In this document: piece after piece, positions 1-10,298 of the stretch
How positions within the stretch are numbered: the first letter of the stretch is position 1
Layout of the letters: the number at the start of each line of letters is the position of its first letter
DNA from: Takakia lepidozioides
Lineage: Eukaryota > Streptophyta > Takakiopsida > Takakiales > Takakiaceae
Length of the DNA stretch: 64,000 nt
Assembly: GCA_030704615.1 (NCBI GenBank)
Contig: CM060734.1
Span: 52,964,042 to 53,028,041 of the forward strand
Direction: 5' to 3'
The notes under the pieces: model-generated
Databases searched by the model: none
Seen by the model: the letters and a program-made list of their open reading frames with translations, nothing else
Told to the model about the DNA's origin: nothing
Program-made: the position numbers and the translations under genes

Positions 1-288
1 GTGTATTTACTTTGAATAATGTGGGTGTGCACCTGCTTTCCCCTTTCGAGGTCTCTAGTTTTGATACACTCCCGCAAGGTACAATGAGTCTGGCCAAACG
101 TCTTGTTGTTCAGAATGTACAGCGCCTCTTTCAGCTCTCCTGCCTTACATAGTGTCCTCACATCCTCAAAAGTGCCAGAAAAGTTGTTGACAATCCGCTC
201 CCTTGCTCCTCTTTCCAAAGGAGTGATCTGGCGGAAGTTCTTGACTCCAACAATTGCATCTGATTCAATCCTGCCATCCTGTCTGATT
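1..288 (-). CDS. PPR protein, partial 5' part (runs off left edge)
   Basis: The minus strand reads open from an in-frame TGA near 287-289 to the window edge. It contains an upstream helical stretch (LCKAGELKEALYIL) followed by the start of a PLS-type PPR tract (ECIKTRDLERGKQVH). No ATG lies between the stop and this tract, and a CAG acceptor-like site follows the stop, so this is probably the start of an exon. PPR proteins bind organellar RNA in plastids or mitochondria. The same sequence recurs at 55964-56260, where one extra base near 56070 breaks the frame; here the frame is intact across that point. The rest of the gene lies outside the window, so function cannot be judged. Confidence 0.55.
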
Positions 289-2630
289 CAAGAACCTTAG
301 TATAGAGTTTTCCACCAGACTCCCAAAATATATCTCAAATCTCCTCAGGGCCTCAAGACAGATTTCTTATCAAGACAGGCTTGATGCTGCTTGATTCCAA
401 CAATTGCATCTGATTCAACCCTGCAATCCTGCCGGATTCAAAACTCTTACTATAAGCTTTTCAAGTCAGACTCCCAAAATATATCTCAAATCTCCTCAGA
501 ACCTCAAAACTCTCATCAAGACAGGCCACATATTAGCAGGTCTACAAAACTAGTCTTGCAGATACATCGTTATTTTGCTGATGATTCAAGGTATCCAACT
601 CAAACAGATAGAATTGTTACTCTTTATTCTCAATGTATGAGATGTCCTAAACGTCCTCAATCAAGACATCCTCACCTTATCAAACCTGATATTGCACCAC
701 TGTGAAAGATCTGAGAAGTACTCTTGCCAGAGTTGTTCTGTGATGGCTTGACCTGTGTAAGACTACAAAAACATGAGAATTTTGCCTCACTCAAACTTCA
801 AGAACATGCAGTCAGCTCCACATAAGAAGACACATCTGTGAGGAGGTGGTATTCAAACTCAGTTATCACTCCCATCATCGGAGTCAGTTACACAATCTCC
901 ACATCAAAACATGCATTGGCTCAACATGCCATGAGCATAGGATGTGCCCAGCTTGTACCATCTAAGAAGTCAAGATATAGCATGGACACCCTCGTATTGG
1001 GAGAGAGGCCAGTACTCTCCTCTCCCTCTTTTTTGGAATAATAAACAGAAGGGGACGGAGGCCCCAAAACGAATTCAAAAGCGCAAGGAGAAATAAACCT
1101 TGCCAAACAACAGGGGCCGGAGCACTGCCCTGTAGCCAGCCCCCTGAAAACAGAAAAAGATAGAGAAAAGAGGGACAAAGCCAAAGCCCCATAGCCCCAA
1201 GCCAACCACTGGGCCAGCAAGAGCGGAGAACCAAGGGATTCACGCACTCTCTCCTCTCTTTTATGTCATTGCCCTGGGAGGAGCATTTATTTCTCAAGAC
1301 CACCTTCACAAGGTGCTAATCAGTTGCCTGATTTTCCAGTATTTTGTTGTGTTCTCCACCGTGGTTCCTTGCTATCCTTCTCTACCCTTTCACAAGCATG
1401 ATGTGACTGGCAGTGCCATCACCAACACAGTTCCCATGTGTGTCAGACTGGGACTGGAGAACGAGTGTTAGACTCAACACAATATTTTTTGGCATGATGT
1501 TTACCCACCCTCACACAATTACTCAATTCCCTGTGGTATCCACAACAAGGTCGAGGGGGTTACTATCCCAAAGGAACCATGTGTTCAAGGGTTTCTCATT
1601 GCCAATATTCGTAGGAACTGCCCATGAGAACATCCTTCTCCGCCATTATCCATCCTTCATGGAGACAGGCAGGCGTGCGTTGACGGAATCACAACACTGC
1701 TGTCACATCCGGGCACTAGCCCTATAACTAGCCCTATCATCTTACTCTGACGAAGAACCTGATGGGCTGTCCTCCCCCTAAAGATGGTACGTCACACGGC
1801 CTAAGGGTCCACGGAATCTATGGCAACGACAACCTCTCTCTCTCTCTCTCTCCCCCTCGACATACCAGAAGATTCCAGGAGATACAAGAGAAGCTTATGG
1901 AAGGAGGACAACGTTGTTGTTGACGATTACACTCACGTTTCTCTACATTACCATTTATGCCCACAAAGTGAATCCCTAGCTGGGTCATGGAGAATTTGGA
2001 GCCTGGAGCACTCCGCGCAAAAGGCTACCAGAATGTACCTTCTTGAGTCTCCCTGCAGGCTGAGGAGGCTTCACAACCACTTGCAAGGGTCTCGGGCACG
2101 GCATTGCCAAGGTGGACGCCGGGTTCAGCTCCACGGCCCGGTCCATTAATCTGCTGCACGATGTGAGGCCTCCCACCCTTTCACCGAAGAAGACAGGGCC
2201 TTCGATAAGTCTTCCGATTGCGCGAACAGAAGTTGCCCCGAGTACGATGTCAAAAAGAAAAGATGAAGAGGAAACGAGTAGCAACAAAACCGCAACACAA
2301 AAGAGATCAAAGGGGACTGCTACAGATTTCAAGCCATTGTGGCACTGGGGAACCTTCAAATCATGAAATGAAATCAACCCCAATTCTTTGGATGGGCAAA
2401 ATGCCAAGAGTAGTGAATGAGTTGGCCAGCGTTGAGCCCTCGTCCTCAGGTGAGATTGAGTTTGCAGGTGATCGTTTGCCCATGTGTGACGGCCAGAAAG
2501 ATTTCGCAACTGTCGTTGATTCCCCCATGTATTTCTTGGTTTGGATGCCCCTTCCTCTTTCGCTTTGTGTAACATGTGCGGTTTTCCTCGCTTTTTTTTT
2601 GTTTGTTTTGGCATCTTCAGCTTGGCAGCC
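1..2630 (+). repeat. Direct repeat unit, copy 1 (left-truncated by window)
   Basis: This stretch is nearly identical to 55964-58588, with a few substitutions and small indels, and ends at the shared run cttggcagcc. A third copy of its right half is split between 8787-9465 and 21352-22036. Beyond the PPR start at 1-288 I see no convincing gene. The longest minus-strand frame (about 1985-2614) is cut by a stop in the second copy, so it is not conserved as coding. A CT-rich microsatellite lies near 1831-1855, immediately left of the site where the third copy received a transposon. Confidence 0.9.
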
Positions 2631-3971
2631 TACACAGAGAAGTCGAGGGAGACAAGGGAGACAACATTGCAATGTCAATGGCTGACGACGCCAACCCTAC
2701 ACTCCTCGATGTGTCGTCCACTGCATTGCAACATCCATGGTGCAGCCAGACAGAGGATCACATTGCTGTCTGTCAATCACCTCCCACCACAAGCTACACA
2801 ACAACCCTCAATGTTTCCATGACCTGCACCTCACCCTCCCTCTCCATCTCCCAACCCCATCTCCTTTGTGTGGTTATGTCGGCAATCTGGAGTTCTCTGT
2901 GCAAACCACGATGTGGCAGCTGAACAACCATATAGCATCAATGAAAGCCTTGCAAAGACCAGGGTACAACCACCAAGGAATAACAACCTACTGATACCAA
3001 CAGTTGGTTGCATTTCGAAAACAAAGGGGGATGTTAAGCAAATGGAGAGACATTCCACACAACATCAGCATGCCAAATTTAAAAGCGCTCCTTGCCAAAC
3101 TCTTCCATGTCCTGGATGAAGAAAGCCTTACCTTGTCTGACCACTCCAAAGGATCTGAGAAAAACACATGCAAAATTGTTCAATGCTCATTGCTTGGCCT
3201 GCATGCCAGAACTTGATAAGAAATGATAACTTCGCCAGATTCTGATTGGGGCAGTCTCTCTTGTGCGAGTTAGCTTGAGGGACCATTTCAGCAAGTCTCT
3301 CTATTCCTCATACCCACAGCAAACATAAAACAAGGGTTTAGGGGAAGATTTTGAAGGAGTTTGAATTGGATAACTACCAAGCTAGATTAATTGTCGCTCA
3401 TATTGACATTCCTCTAATGGAGCTCCATGTTCACACCAGAATGATAGCCATACAATGACATCCATCCATGATGACATTTTGCTCAAAATGGAGTCAAGGT
3501 AGCTAGCTTTGCAAGCAGCATTTAACTGACTTCCAATTCAAAGCACCTTTTTTGTATATTGTCTGGTAATCTCGAGTTTTTCATGAAAAGCACCGCGCTG
3601 CAAATGGGCAGCAATAGCCTTAACTACCATCTTGTATAGACCTGGCTATAACCACAGAAACTCTACAAGCGAGAGTCTTTTGACAAGAGTCTGCCACAAA
3701 ACAACTTCAAGATACTGTGGATTCACAAAAATCATCTGACAAAAGACCCAGACACAAATCATCAATTCTCACTGAGTGAAGTAATTGAAACCATTGTCCG
3801 CTTTTTAGCTTCATCCCTGCTTTGTAAAACAAGGGATTAACATGCTTTTGTTCTAGGACCGATGAATGCTTTGGGTAACAATTAAGATAGCCTCACCTTA
3901 TCAGACCTGTTGTTCCACCACTACAAAGGATCAGAGGTGATGTCCTGCCAAAGCTATTCGATACTTACAGC
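2631..3971. other. Intergenic stretch, no gene recognised
   Basis: I find no convincing coding frame, RNA gene or element end here. The stretch 3890-3960 resembles 648-730 of the repeat unit at low identity (shared cctcaccttatca and a following ccaccact), which suggests an older diverged relative of the same repeat. Confidence 0.5.
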
Positions 3972-4030
3972 GGGGGCTGCTATTTCATGAGCGGCATGAG
4001 CATGAGCGGAAAAAAAAAAAACATGAGCGG
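3972..4030 (+). repeat. Terminal inverted repeat, A-type end, of element 1
   Basis: The end starts gggggctgctatttcatgag, followed by repeated gcggcatgagcatgagcgg units and an A-tract. It is matched in inverted orientation at 21285-21342. The subrepeat CATGAGCGG also builds the B-type ends at 9466 and 22496, in a different order. Confidence 0.8.
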
Positions 4031-4203
4031 ACCATTGTGTGTCCACGGAAATAGGGTTAGGAGGCACGGAAATAGGGTCATATGAAGCTGGAATTTGGCA
4101 CCAGTGGACTTGTCATAGCAATGAAATGCAACATTTTATTGCAAATTTTGTGGCAAGCCACATCTATACAAGTGTGTCGTAACTGTCATAGCCGGAATGG
4201 GCA

Positions 4204-4599
4204 CTACTCTCCTACACCCTCCGAGGAACTTGCCCCACCTTCCTCCTCATCCCCCTCATCCCCCCCATCCTCTGAGCTATGAGATGCATCAGTTCCACTA
4301 TGCCTCTCAAAAATACCGTCCTCTCCTTGGGGGACTGTCCACCTCACCTCCTGGGAATCTTTTGCCTCTTCTCCCCGACTTTCCTCAACAAATTTCAAGA
4401 CAAATCTACGAGCCTGACGGGCTCTAAGAGCTGCTGCCTCCTCCCTCTTCTTCATTTTCTTGAGGTTTGCCCCGTCTAAAATCTGCTGTACACGACTAGG
4501 TTCGGAAGACCTCCTAATGGACACCGAAGCAAGCCGGGCAGCATAAGTAGGAAGGATGTAGTCCCTTTTCTGGACTCGGCATGAAATCCCCTCTGGCAA
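4204..4599 (-). pseudogene. C-terminal acidic, helical exon of copy 1
   Basis: This frame encodes a helical segment rich in K, E, R and A (around NLKKMKKREEAAALRARQA) and ends in a tail of mostly D, E, G and S before the stop at 4204. The matching part of the second copy is near 20830-21120. It is the end of the methyltransferase-like gene and has no recognised domain of its own. Charged tails like this are common in nuclear proteins, but no sharper role can be given. Confidence 0.5.
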
Positions 4600-4790
4600 A
4601 AAAAGGCACGTTCCTCCTGCCCATAAACTGCGGTGTAGACGTCCCTCCTGCAGTACTTGGCATCCTACAGTAAGAACAAATCCACTTCAAGAATGTCAAT
4701 ACCAGCAGAAGCATAAAGGGTCTTTCAATGAAATAAGAGAGCGAAGGGAGGTGCCTCACGAAATCCGGAGGCAACTTACAATGCGACCAC

Positions 4791-6250
4791 TCACTCATAA
4801 ACCGGGGGCTCCTTGGCCTCAATCCCAACTTGTACCTCCCCCTGCTCCTTGTCGGATTCTTCCTCATCCTCCGAGGATGCCTCTTCCTCTTTCGGCAGAC
4901 GTTCAGTCGCGGCAAGTTCGGAGTTGTGGAGGGTAGTATCTGGCTCGAAGGCGCGACATGCCTGTCGGACAATGTCCCTGCCCACATTGGACAAAGCGGG
5001 CAGTTAGTAGCATGCAGCATGCAATTGCAATCGGGCCAGGGGACAAACTGTGCACGTGAAGGCTTACCCGTGCCGCATGTGAGGTCAAGAATCTGCCCTT
5101 GGACATCGTAGACCCTCTCTTCACAAAACAATATGCCTCAAACACCAATGTCTGCACATCCAACAAAAGAGGAATCAACTCCAGGGTCTAGTTCAGATAC
5201 ACCACAATATGAAGTGAATGCAATAGATTGATAACTTACACTCTGGCCCTGTGTTCGCAACCCCTGCGTATTGATGCAGAACCATTTTTTGAGGAGGACC
5301 GGGGTGACACTTTTCGGTGTCCACCTTGCCACAACATTGTATGTGGTCTTTCCTCTTGTGGCAAGGACCACAATACATCCACCGTCATCCAGGAGCATCC
5401 CCGCCAGCCCAAACCCGGCTCTCCAGTAGTCCTCAGTAAACCTGTTCCAGGTGGGCACACCATCCAGGCCCTCCAGCAGCTCCCCATCTGGAATATCGAG
5501 GAGAATCATATTGCAGGCTCTCTCCACCTCAACGCCCCCCCGAGTGCTCTTGCAATCCGTGCTCACAACCGTGAAGAATTTCATCATGGATTCGAAACCA
5601 GGGGTGTCTTTAGGCTTTGTACTGGGAGCCCTCTTCTTGGCTTTCCCCTTCAGCTCCTCCACAGACTTGCTGTGTGCCACCTTCTTCGCCCTGGCAGCCA
5701 AAGCGTCAAGGAAGCTCTCATTGACATATTGGATGATGGTTGGGGGTTCTAGCTTTGGCCTCTGCGGAAACGTCACCGCCGAATACCGCCGTGTAGGCTC
5801 GCCCTCAAATGCCAACTTCTTGGCAGAGCCAGTCCCAGTCTGAACTGACTTGGGAACCCGGACGACCGGTGACTTGGTACCAGCAGCAGCAGTCGCAGGA
5901 CCTTGCACAAAGTCGTCGTCGGAGTCACTCCCTTGGGGCCCCTCCTGCGCCTCCTCTGGTGCCCCGGTGGTTTTCTGTTTTTTGGGGGTTATTGTACTCC
6001 CCTGTTTTCGTGTCCTTTTCTTTTGACCTTTATTTTTCTCATTCAATTTCTCCTGAATACCTGCCTGAGCAAGCTCTGCCGCTTTCCTGGACTTGGCAAG
6101 CGCTTTCGCCCCCTTTGGACCTAGCGGAGGCAGCGGAGCCCGGTTTTGTCGGGCCTCCGCATCCAGCTTCAATTGAACTCGGATGAGTCGAGTGAGCCGG
6201 GCGGAAGGTCCACATACCAAGGGCAGTCGCGCAAATGTTCCAGATGCCAC
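4791..6250 (-). pseudogene. DNA methyltransferase-like core, copy 1
   Basis: The long frame 5138-6250 (370 codons) has a lysine-rich, nuclear-type linker (residues about 45-95), then FFTVVS and ILLDIPDGE (DIPD at residues 252-255), then GMLLDDGGCIVVLA (about 284-297). This resembles methyltransferase motif IV (D-x-P-F/Y) and the strand after it. Intron 5152-5239 follows, then the exon FEAYCFVKRG. Next comes DLTCGTG at about 5070-5095, spliced across intron 4978-5067 to DIVRQACRAFEPD, which reads as motif I (SAM binding) and the following acidic strand. The order IV then I is that of beta-type DNA methylases. A deletion shifts frame between FVKRG and DLTCGTG. The fourth residue of motif IV is D rather than an aromatic, so activity is uncertain. 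Confidence 0.5.
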
Positions 6251-6429
6251 TCCTTTACGATAACGTCAGTGTACATGGAGTCAGCCCCAGGGTTCCTCCA
6301 TGCGAGGAAGAATGGCGGCTCGAAGGACAGATGACCTTTCTCCAAAAGGGAGAACTTGCAGTAGCTGCAATCAAGAAACACACACAAAATGAGGTCCCGG
6401 GAACAAGGTAAATTTTAGGGAATGAAACT

Positions 6430-6975
6430 GCAAAATAGACGCGAAAAATGGCGCCGATTATCCAGTTTCGGTGCCAGCCACCCCAGGGACTAAGCCATTT
6501 CCGGGGCCCTAAATGCCATTTTCCCAGATTGGGGCCGACAATGGCTAAGTCCCATACTGGACTGGGCCGGAACTGGAGAAATGGCGTCGAATTTCCGGTT
6601 TCGGTGCCAGCCACCCCAGGGACTTAGCCATTTTCGGGGCCCTAAACTGGCAATTTGGCGCCATTTTCCCAGGTTGGGGCCGAAAATGGCTAAGTCCCAG
6701 AACTGACTGGGCACGGAACTGGAAAAATGGCGCCGAATTTCCGGTTTCGGTGCCAGACACCCCAATGACTTAGCCATTTTCGGGGCCCTGAACTGGAAAT
6801 GCGGCGCCATTTTCCCAGGTTGGGGCCGAGAATGGCTAAGTCCTACATCTGACTGGGCCTGCAACTGGAAAAATGGCGCCGAATTTCCAGACTGAGTGCC
6901 AGCCACCCCCTGAACAGCCATCCCCCAGGGCCCGAATCCGGAAATTCGGCGCCATTTTTCCAAGGACTTCTTCAC
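6430..6975. repeat. GGCGCC quasi-palindrome array, intron of copy 1
   Basis: Six or seven quasi-palindromes of the form ctggaaaaatggcgccgaat/tttcc alternate in orientation about every 75 bp. They are separated by gggacttagccattttcggg and its complement. The array sits between exons of the ParB/methyltransferase-like gene, at the same relative place as 18008-18780 in the other copy. Confidence 0.85.
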
Positions 6976-7265
6976 AACTAATTTTCATGCGCCACATAAG
7001 GTCTCTTAAATCCTCGAAATGTAGGGACTAAAAAGAAAGGCATCGCGTATGTACCTGTACAGAAGGCGCATTGCCGCTTTGTCCGCGTTCGGCTAGTCGG
7101 TGAACTCGTGGCTCCGGCGGGCTTGGGGTATCTCTCGAAAGAATAGGTCGGTTTTGTAGAGCAGAAAGTACCTCGTCACATAGTCACGTAGGCTCTCTGC
7201 TTCACCAGAAATCTCCAACTTGAACTAATGTGCTTGTGTGTCAAGCTGCTCTTGCGCATTCGTCG

Positions 7266-8185
7266 TCACCTGTGGACATTCTCCATCAGACCGCTTTCCT
7301 CAAAAAATACAATAAATCCATCCGATACAAGAGTAGAAGCCCCAAATGAAGTGTGGGAAAGTACCTGAAACCACCATGTCATGCGGTTCATCCACATGTC
7401 GAATGTGGGGTCGGACAGTTTGTCGGGTTTGGGGAAGCTCCACATGTCCCTTGTACTTTGGGAACCATTCCAGATTTGGAGCCACCGGGTCTGTCCAACC
7501 ACCCAACATATTAGTAAGCGCCAAACACCACAAAAACGAATTGCTGCCACGACAATTTGGTTAAGAATGTATAACCTTTTCTGTTGCATCCACACAAGAT
7601 GTGGCTAGACGATGAAGCTTCTCCAATGTCATCGTGGGCTTCAGAGCGCGGGAGTAGTGCTTCCCCACCTCCACCAGAAAGTCGGCACCAAGGGCGGGAT
7701 CAGCTATGGCTACGTACTTTACCATCTGGGACATGTACTTTATGCGGGCCTTCGCCTCCGCAGCTTTGAGATACGATTCCAGTGCCGGGAGGGTTAGTTT
7801 CTTCTTCTCTGACTCCATGTAGAACCTCCGCGCATGTGCCAAATCCTGCTGAATTTTCGTCTGTCAAGAATGCGCAAATATGATTATAAATCCTGGTCAA
7901 CACTTTTTCTTCTATTGGGGGAGGAGAGATAGATAAGCTGAACAAAATAGTTAGGAGCTTTACCCGAAATATGTATTCCACCATGGTGTCCATGCTCAGC
8001 CTATACCAGGTTCTGTCTGCCTTTGCCTCCGACTTGCGCAGCAGGTCGGCACTGAGCGAATTGGCAAACTCTTGGACCCCCTGCTTCCCGACGTCCTTCA
8101 CTCGGAAGAGCATATGGGACAAGTTGGTGGCAATGAAGGCATTCTCAGTCACCCTGCAATGCCACATTTCCATTAAACAATACAA
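7266..8185 (-). pseudogene. Middle helical exons of copy 1
   Basis: Three exon-like frames (8185-7960, 7842-7561, 7595-7266) give helical, uncatalogued protein: a segment around ATNLSHMLFRVKDVGKQG, then one around KYVAIADPALGADFLVEVGK, then a tryptophan-rich one around DMWMNRMTWWFQ. The same order and sequence recurs at 16790-17736 on the plus strand, which supports genuine exons between the ParB-like and methyltransferase-like parts. I do not recognise a family. The segment may link or oligomerise the two flanking domains. Confidence 0.5.
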
Positions 8186-8269
8186 AAATGAGAATTTGCA
8201 ACGAATATGACGATTGGCAATGAAATGACTGTTTCAAATTCAAAGTTCCAAAGCAAGAGGCATTGTAAC

Positions 8270-8786
8270 TTACGAGTTGATGTCTGCCATTGCCGCTTTG
8301 AGAAGACTGCGATCTTTGGGCCCCGCAACCTTGAGCACAACACACTCCACGGCGAAATGCCAATCCAGGTCGTTGGGGTGGGCTTGGGCTATGTACTCCA
8401 TCCATGCCAGGAGGCGATGATTGCCGTCCCACACGTAAATCCCTCCCGGAAAGAGAATTTCAGCTTGTCGATATCGCCTGGGAGGGCAGGTCTCACCACT
8501 TGCAATGAAACCAAGCGGCAATGCCCCCCAGGACCCTGCCAATGTTGCTGTGGGTTGCCTCCAACATCTTGCCAGCGGCCAACTTCATATCCGCCTCCGA
8601 CATGACGTCTGTTGCAGGGGGTTCTCCGGCAGCCCACCCGGACCGCCAAATCCAGCCTGTATGCTCCGGGTTTGGGGCCGGGGGATGTCCGGGAGGATGT
8701 CATCCTGGTCAGAAAGCTCCCTCTCGTCGTCCTCAACATGGTCAACCACCGCCGGAACCACCTCGAGCACTCTCCCCGTCTCTACT
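8270..8786 (-). pseudogene. ParB/sulfiredoxin-like domain, copy 1 (broken)
   Basis: The minus strand encodes LVSLQVVRPALPGDIDKLKF, typical of the start of a ParB-type fold, and then YVWDGNHRLLAWMEYI, which fits its G-x-H-R signature motif. The stretch between them is shortened by about 160 bases relative to the second copy, which puts the two halves in different frames. A proline-rich segment (DDILPDIPRPQTRS) precedes the domain, and the element ends at 8786. ParB-type domains bind DNA or nucleotides. In phages and bacteria they are often fused to DNA methylases, as seems to be the case here. Confidence 0.5.
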
Positions 8787-9465
8787 GAGGGACAAAGCCA
8801 AAGCCCCATAGCCCCAAGCCAACCACTGGGCCAGCAAGAGCGGAGAACCAAGGGATTCACGCACTATCTCCTCTCTTTTATGTCATTGCCCTGGGAGGAG
8901 CATTTATTTCTCAAGACCACCTTCACAAGGTGCTAATTAGTTGCCTGATTTTCCAGTATTTTGTTGTGTTCTCCACCGTGGTTCCTTGCTATCCTTCTCT
9001 ACCCTTTCACAAGCATGATGTGACTGGCAGTGCCATCACCAACACAGTTCCCATGTGTGTCAGACTGGGACTGGAGAACGAGTGTTAGAATCAACACAGT
9101 ATTTTCAAGCATGATGTTTACCCACCCTCACACAATTGCTCAATTCCCTGTGGTATCCACAACAAGGTCGAGGGGGTTACTATCCCAGAGGAACCATGTG
9201 TTCAAGGGTTTCTCATTGCCAATATTTGTAGGAACTGCCCATGAGAACATCCTTCTCCGCCATTATCCATCCTTCATGGAGACAGGCATTGCGTTGACGG
9301 AATCACAACACTGCTGTCACATCCGGGTCACTAGCCCTATAATCTTACTCTGACGAAGAACCTGATGGGCTGTCCTCCCCCTAAAGATGGTACGTCACAC
9401 GGCCTAAGGGTCCACGGAATCTATGGCAACGACAACCTCTCTCTCTCTCTCTCTCCCCCTCGACA
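8787..9465 (+). repeat. Repeat unit copy 3, left half
   Basis: This stretch matches 1169-1865 and 57149-57818 closely. It joins truncated element 1 on its left at about 8786. On its right it ends at ccctcgaca, where element 2 is inserted. Its continuation is at 21352-22036. No gene is recognised in it. Confidence 0.9.
9457..9465. repeat. 9-bp target site duplication, left copy
   Basis: The 9 bp ccctcgaca here recur at 21343-21351. The empty site is visible in the paralogous copies (near 1857-1865 and 57810-57818), where ccctcgaca is present once and runs straight into the flank. A 9-bp duplication is the usual length for Mutator-type elements. Confidence 0.85.
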
Positions 9466-9540
9466 GAGGTTAACTATTTCATGAGCATGAGCGGCATGAG
9501 CGGCATGAGCGGAGTAGTAAGACAATCGGTTTTCATGAGC
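9466..9540 (+). repeat. B-type terminal repeat of element 2
   Basis: The end starts gaggttaactatttcatgag, followed by gcggcatgagcgg units and gtagtaagacaatcggtttt. A near copy marks the end of element 3 at 22496. It shares the ctatttcatgagc core and CATGAGCGG subrepeats with the opposite (A-type) end. Confidence 0.82.
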
Positions 9541-9704
9541 AGAATTACAAATTTCGAAAATAAAAAACAATAAAAAACAATAATTTAATGCAATGTGTCA
9601 GGAAAAACAAATATTTTATTCGGCCCCTTGAAGGGAAAATTGTAGTTTTGACAGTTGTGCTCATGATATTTCGTCTTCCGCTCATGCCAATTCCCAGCGA
9701 CATG

Positions 9705-10145
9705 TACAAATATGGCGCCGAATTTCGCGGTAATAGGGTCCGTAACCTGAAAAAACGGCGACGTATTTCGCGGTAGTAGGTCTCTCTGGCAAAAAATGGT
9801 GCCGAATTCCGCGGCTATAGGTTCCCTCATGACAGGTAATTCGGCACCATTTTTCCAGTGCATGTTCGGACTTAGCCAGTTTTCGGCGCAAAATAGGGAA
9901 ATTCGGCGCCATTTTTCTAGACACTGTATCAGTGCATGTTGGGACTTAGCCAGTTTTCGGCCCAAAAAAGAGAAATTCGGCGCCATTTTTCCAGACACGG
10001 TACTAGTGCATGTTGGGACTTAGCCAAATTTCGGCCCAAAAAAGAGAAATTCGGCGCCATTTTCCCAGACACAGGTACCAGTGCATGTTGGGACTTAGCC
10101 AGTTTTCGGCCCCAAAAAGAGAAATTCGGCGCCATTTTTCCAGAA
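9705..10145. repeat. GGCGCC palindrome array downstream of transposase
   Basis: About four units of roughly 74 bp carry gaaattcggcgccatttttc and then a tract containing gtgcatgttgggacttagcc. Shorter relics lie to the left, from 9705. The core is a quasi-palindrome around GGCGCC. The array lies just beyond the 3' end of the transposase. A shorter version sits at the same place in element 3 (22745-23072). Confidence 0.88.
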
Positions 10146-10298
10146 ATGGCCCCACAACTGCTTCTGTTGGATCTCAGTTTGAATGGAATATTGCCTCATT
10201 CCAGGAGTTTTGGGGTGCATTTCATTACACTGCAAAAACAAGTCTGATACAGCAAAATGCAATTGAAAATATCCATATGGAGGATTCCCTTTGCCCCA

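Larger units (their letters stand above)
3972..8786 (-). mobile_element. MULE-like element, truncated reversed copy (element 1)
   Basis: The left end gggggctgctatttcatgag plus tandem CATGAGCGG-like units matches, inverted, the right end of the complete element at 21342. The interior corresponds, reversed, to about 15970-21230 of that element. It carries the ParB/methyltransferase-like gene on the minus strand. The copy stops abruptly at about 8786 (in the gene corresponding to 15975-15990 of element 2) and joins repeat copy 3 at 8787. It has no transposase gene and no second terminus here, so it is a fragment. Confidence 0.8.
4204..8786 (-). pseudogene. ParB-like / methyltransferase-like gene, copy 1 (truncated)
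   Basis: Read on the minus strand from 8786, this gene gives a proline-rich linker, a ParB/sulfiredoxin-like domain, several helical exons, a GGCGCC palindrome array inside non-coding sequence, a lysine-rich linker, a methyltransferase-like core and an acidic C-terminal tail. Its 5' end is lost at 8786. About 160 bases are missing inside the ParB domain compared with 16350-16510, and about 260 bases are missing inside the methyltransferase core compared with 20130-20320. Introns of 90 and 88 bp with GT-AG borders are visible at 4978-5067 and 5152-5239. It is the same gene as 15278-21120, with different lesions. Function is inferred from motifs only. Confidence 0.6.

Noticed and set aside
1985-2614. 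A 209-codon minus-strand frame in the repeat unit
   Set aside because: In the second copy a single substitution near 58305 creates a stop and indels shift the rest. The third copy also disagrees. No domain is recognisable.
5228-5843. Plus-strand frames opposite the methyltransferase-like exon
   Set aside because: The minus-strand reading has recognisable motifs and matches the second copy; the plus-strand frames do not.
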